A DNA stretch of 64,000 nt from assembly GCA_032358165.1 (NCBI GenBank), contig JAALGY010000049.1, positions 496,001 through 560,000 of the forward strand, written 5' to 3'. Position 1 is the first letter of the stretch, and every line of letters starts with the position of its first letter. Shown here piece after piece: positions 63,165-64,000 of this stretch. This DNA is from Diplosphaera chodatii. Lineage: Eukaryota > Chlorophyta > Trebouxiophyceae > Prasiolales > Stichococcaceae. Below the pieces are notes generated by a model, which saw nothing but the letters and a program-made list of their open reading frames with translations, was not told the DNA's origin and did not search any database. Position numbers and translations under genes: made by a program.

Positions 63165-64000
63165 TTGTCGGGGACAGTTTGGGATCCGTGTGCCGTCGAC
63201 CCCTCAGGCTGCGGCAGGGCGCAAGATAGGGGCAGACATTGTCACAAATGTGGCATACTTTTGGCAGTTGCGGCTGGGCGTCATGAGAAGCACAGCACAT
63301 CATCCTTGCATCGAGTGTTTGTAAAGGACAGGGCATCCTTGAAGCAGACCCTGGTCGCTCTCCTCGCTTGCGCAAAGGCAAATCTGAGCTGGATTGGCTG
63401 TGTCAGCAGCATTGCGATGTGCACGCTCGTGCTGTGTAAAGCTGTTGCTTCATCCATATGTGCCATGCTGTCCCCACAGCGGTTGCAGGCCAAGCAGGAC
63501 TGTCTGCAGAACAGTCGGTGTCGGAGTGGCTGGCCACCACAAAGGTGGTGGCGGTACTTTCCACCTACTCACACTGCTCTGTTTGTGCAGCCATACTTTC
63601 GGCTGTTTGATGTACAAGCCTGGTATGGTAGCAGAGTGCCTGATGAAGGCCACGAGTACTTCAGGTTGCGCCTGTATGAGGCAGCATCCAGATCCGACAG
63701 GACCTGGAGTCATGCTGCCAGCAAATCACACGAATGGTGCGCTGACTATATCACATATCGATGGGGCGACTCTGACCCTCGAAAGCAAGCCAGGTGCCAC
63801 CGAGGTATTATACGGTGGCAGCTCGCTCTTCTTGCCGAGCTTATTACCTCCAATCACCTCGCCTTCGACTGCTTCCTGCAGTCGTGTCCGAGGGGCGTAT
63901 AGACAGCAAAGACCCCTGCGTGCAAAATCCTCCTCTTGCGTGTGTCAACGTGTGATACCGCATGCAGCAGAAAGTGGCGTGCATGTATGTGTCAAGTGCG
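63165..64000. other. 3' flank of the DDT/WHIM gene, no further gene seen
   Basis: TGTAA motifs occur at 63320-63324 and 63435-63439; the first, about 155 bp past the stop, is the likelier poly(A) signal. Open frames to the end of the window do not look coding on either strand. Confidence 0.5.
63320..63324 (+). terminator. TGTAA polyadenylation signal of the DDT/WHIM gene
   Basis: A sense-orientation TGTAA lies about 155 bp after the stop codon, a typical chlorophyte distance. Confidence 0.5.

Overview
This is nuclear DNA of a green alga. The genes are densely broken by short introns (mostly 100-300 bp), with GT donors that are usually GTGCG/GTGAG and acceptors that are almost always TGCAG. 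Exons are GC-rich. A nuclear-encoded light-harvesting chlorophyll a/b protein, a CXIP4-type zinc-knuckle protein and TGTAA polyadenylation signals downstream of several stop codons all point to a chlorophyte. A trebouxiophyte such as a Coccomyxa- or Trebouxia-like alga is my guess; the species cannot be read from the window. Gene models below were made by hand from exon similarity and splice-phase continuity, so spans are given from start to stop codon including introns.

Layout. 1-2.1 kb: a degenerate tandem satellite with a period near 175 bp. 2.1-6.0 kb: no gene seen. 6.1-8.5 kb (minus): the 3' part of an unrecognised gene with a coiled coil and acidic tail. 9.3-9.6 kb: an AT-rich island with a foreign-looking open frame. 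9.7-16.0 kb (minus): an ABCG half-size transporter. 16.0-32.0 kb (plus): the spliceosomal helicase BRR2 in about 52 exons, starting only 50 bp from the transporter start codon. 32.9-37.8 kb (plus): a transcription factor with two plant-type GATA fingers. 38.3-39.9 kb (minus): a CXIP4/SREK1IP1-like zinc-knuckle protein. 40.6-41.3 kb (minus): an intronless LHCII gene. 41.7-43.8 kb (plus): an unrecognised coiled-coil protein. 44.1-47.3 kb (minus): a bacterial-type (CodA-like) cytosine deaminase. 47.9-50.8 kb (plus): a PP2C phosphatase. 51.5-63.2 kb (plus): a large DDT/WHIM/HARE-HTH chromatin protein related to plant RINGLET (RLT) ISWI partners. The remainder to 64 kb is 3' flank.

The genes are not an operon. 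Two nuclear processes recur: pre-mRNA splicing (BRR2, the CXIP4-like protein) and chromatin/transcription (GATA factor, DDT/WHIM protein). Photosynthesis (LHCII), pyrimidine salvage (deaminase), signalling (PP2C) and transport (ABCG) are also represented.

Points most worth a second look: the satellite, the AT-rich insertions (one with an open frame), the 50-bp head-to-head BRR2/ABCG pair, the two-finger GATA protein, the unusual domain order of the RLT-like protein and its single out-of-phase exon junction at a CGTG tandem duplication, the intronless LHCII gene, and the deaminase. No CRISPR array, insertion sequence, rRNA or tRNA gene was recognised; tRNAs were not searched exhaustively.
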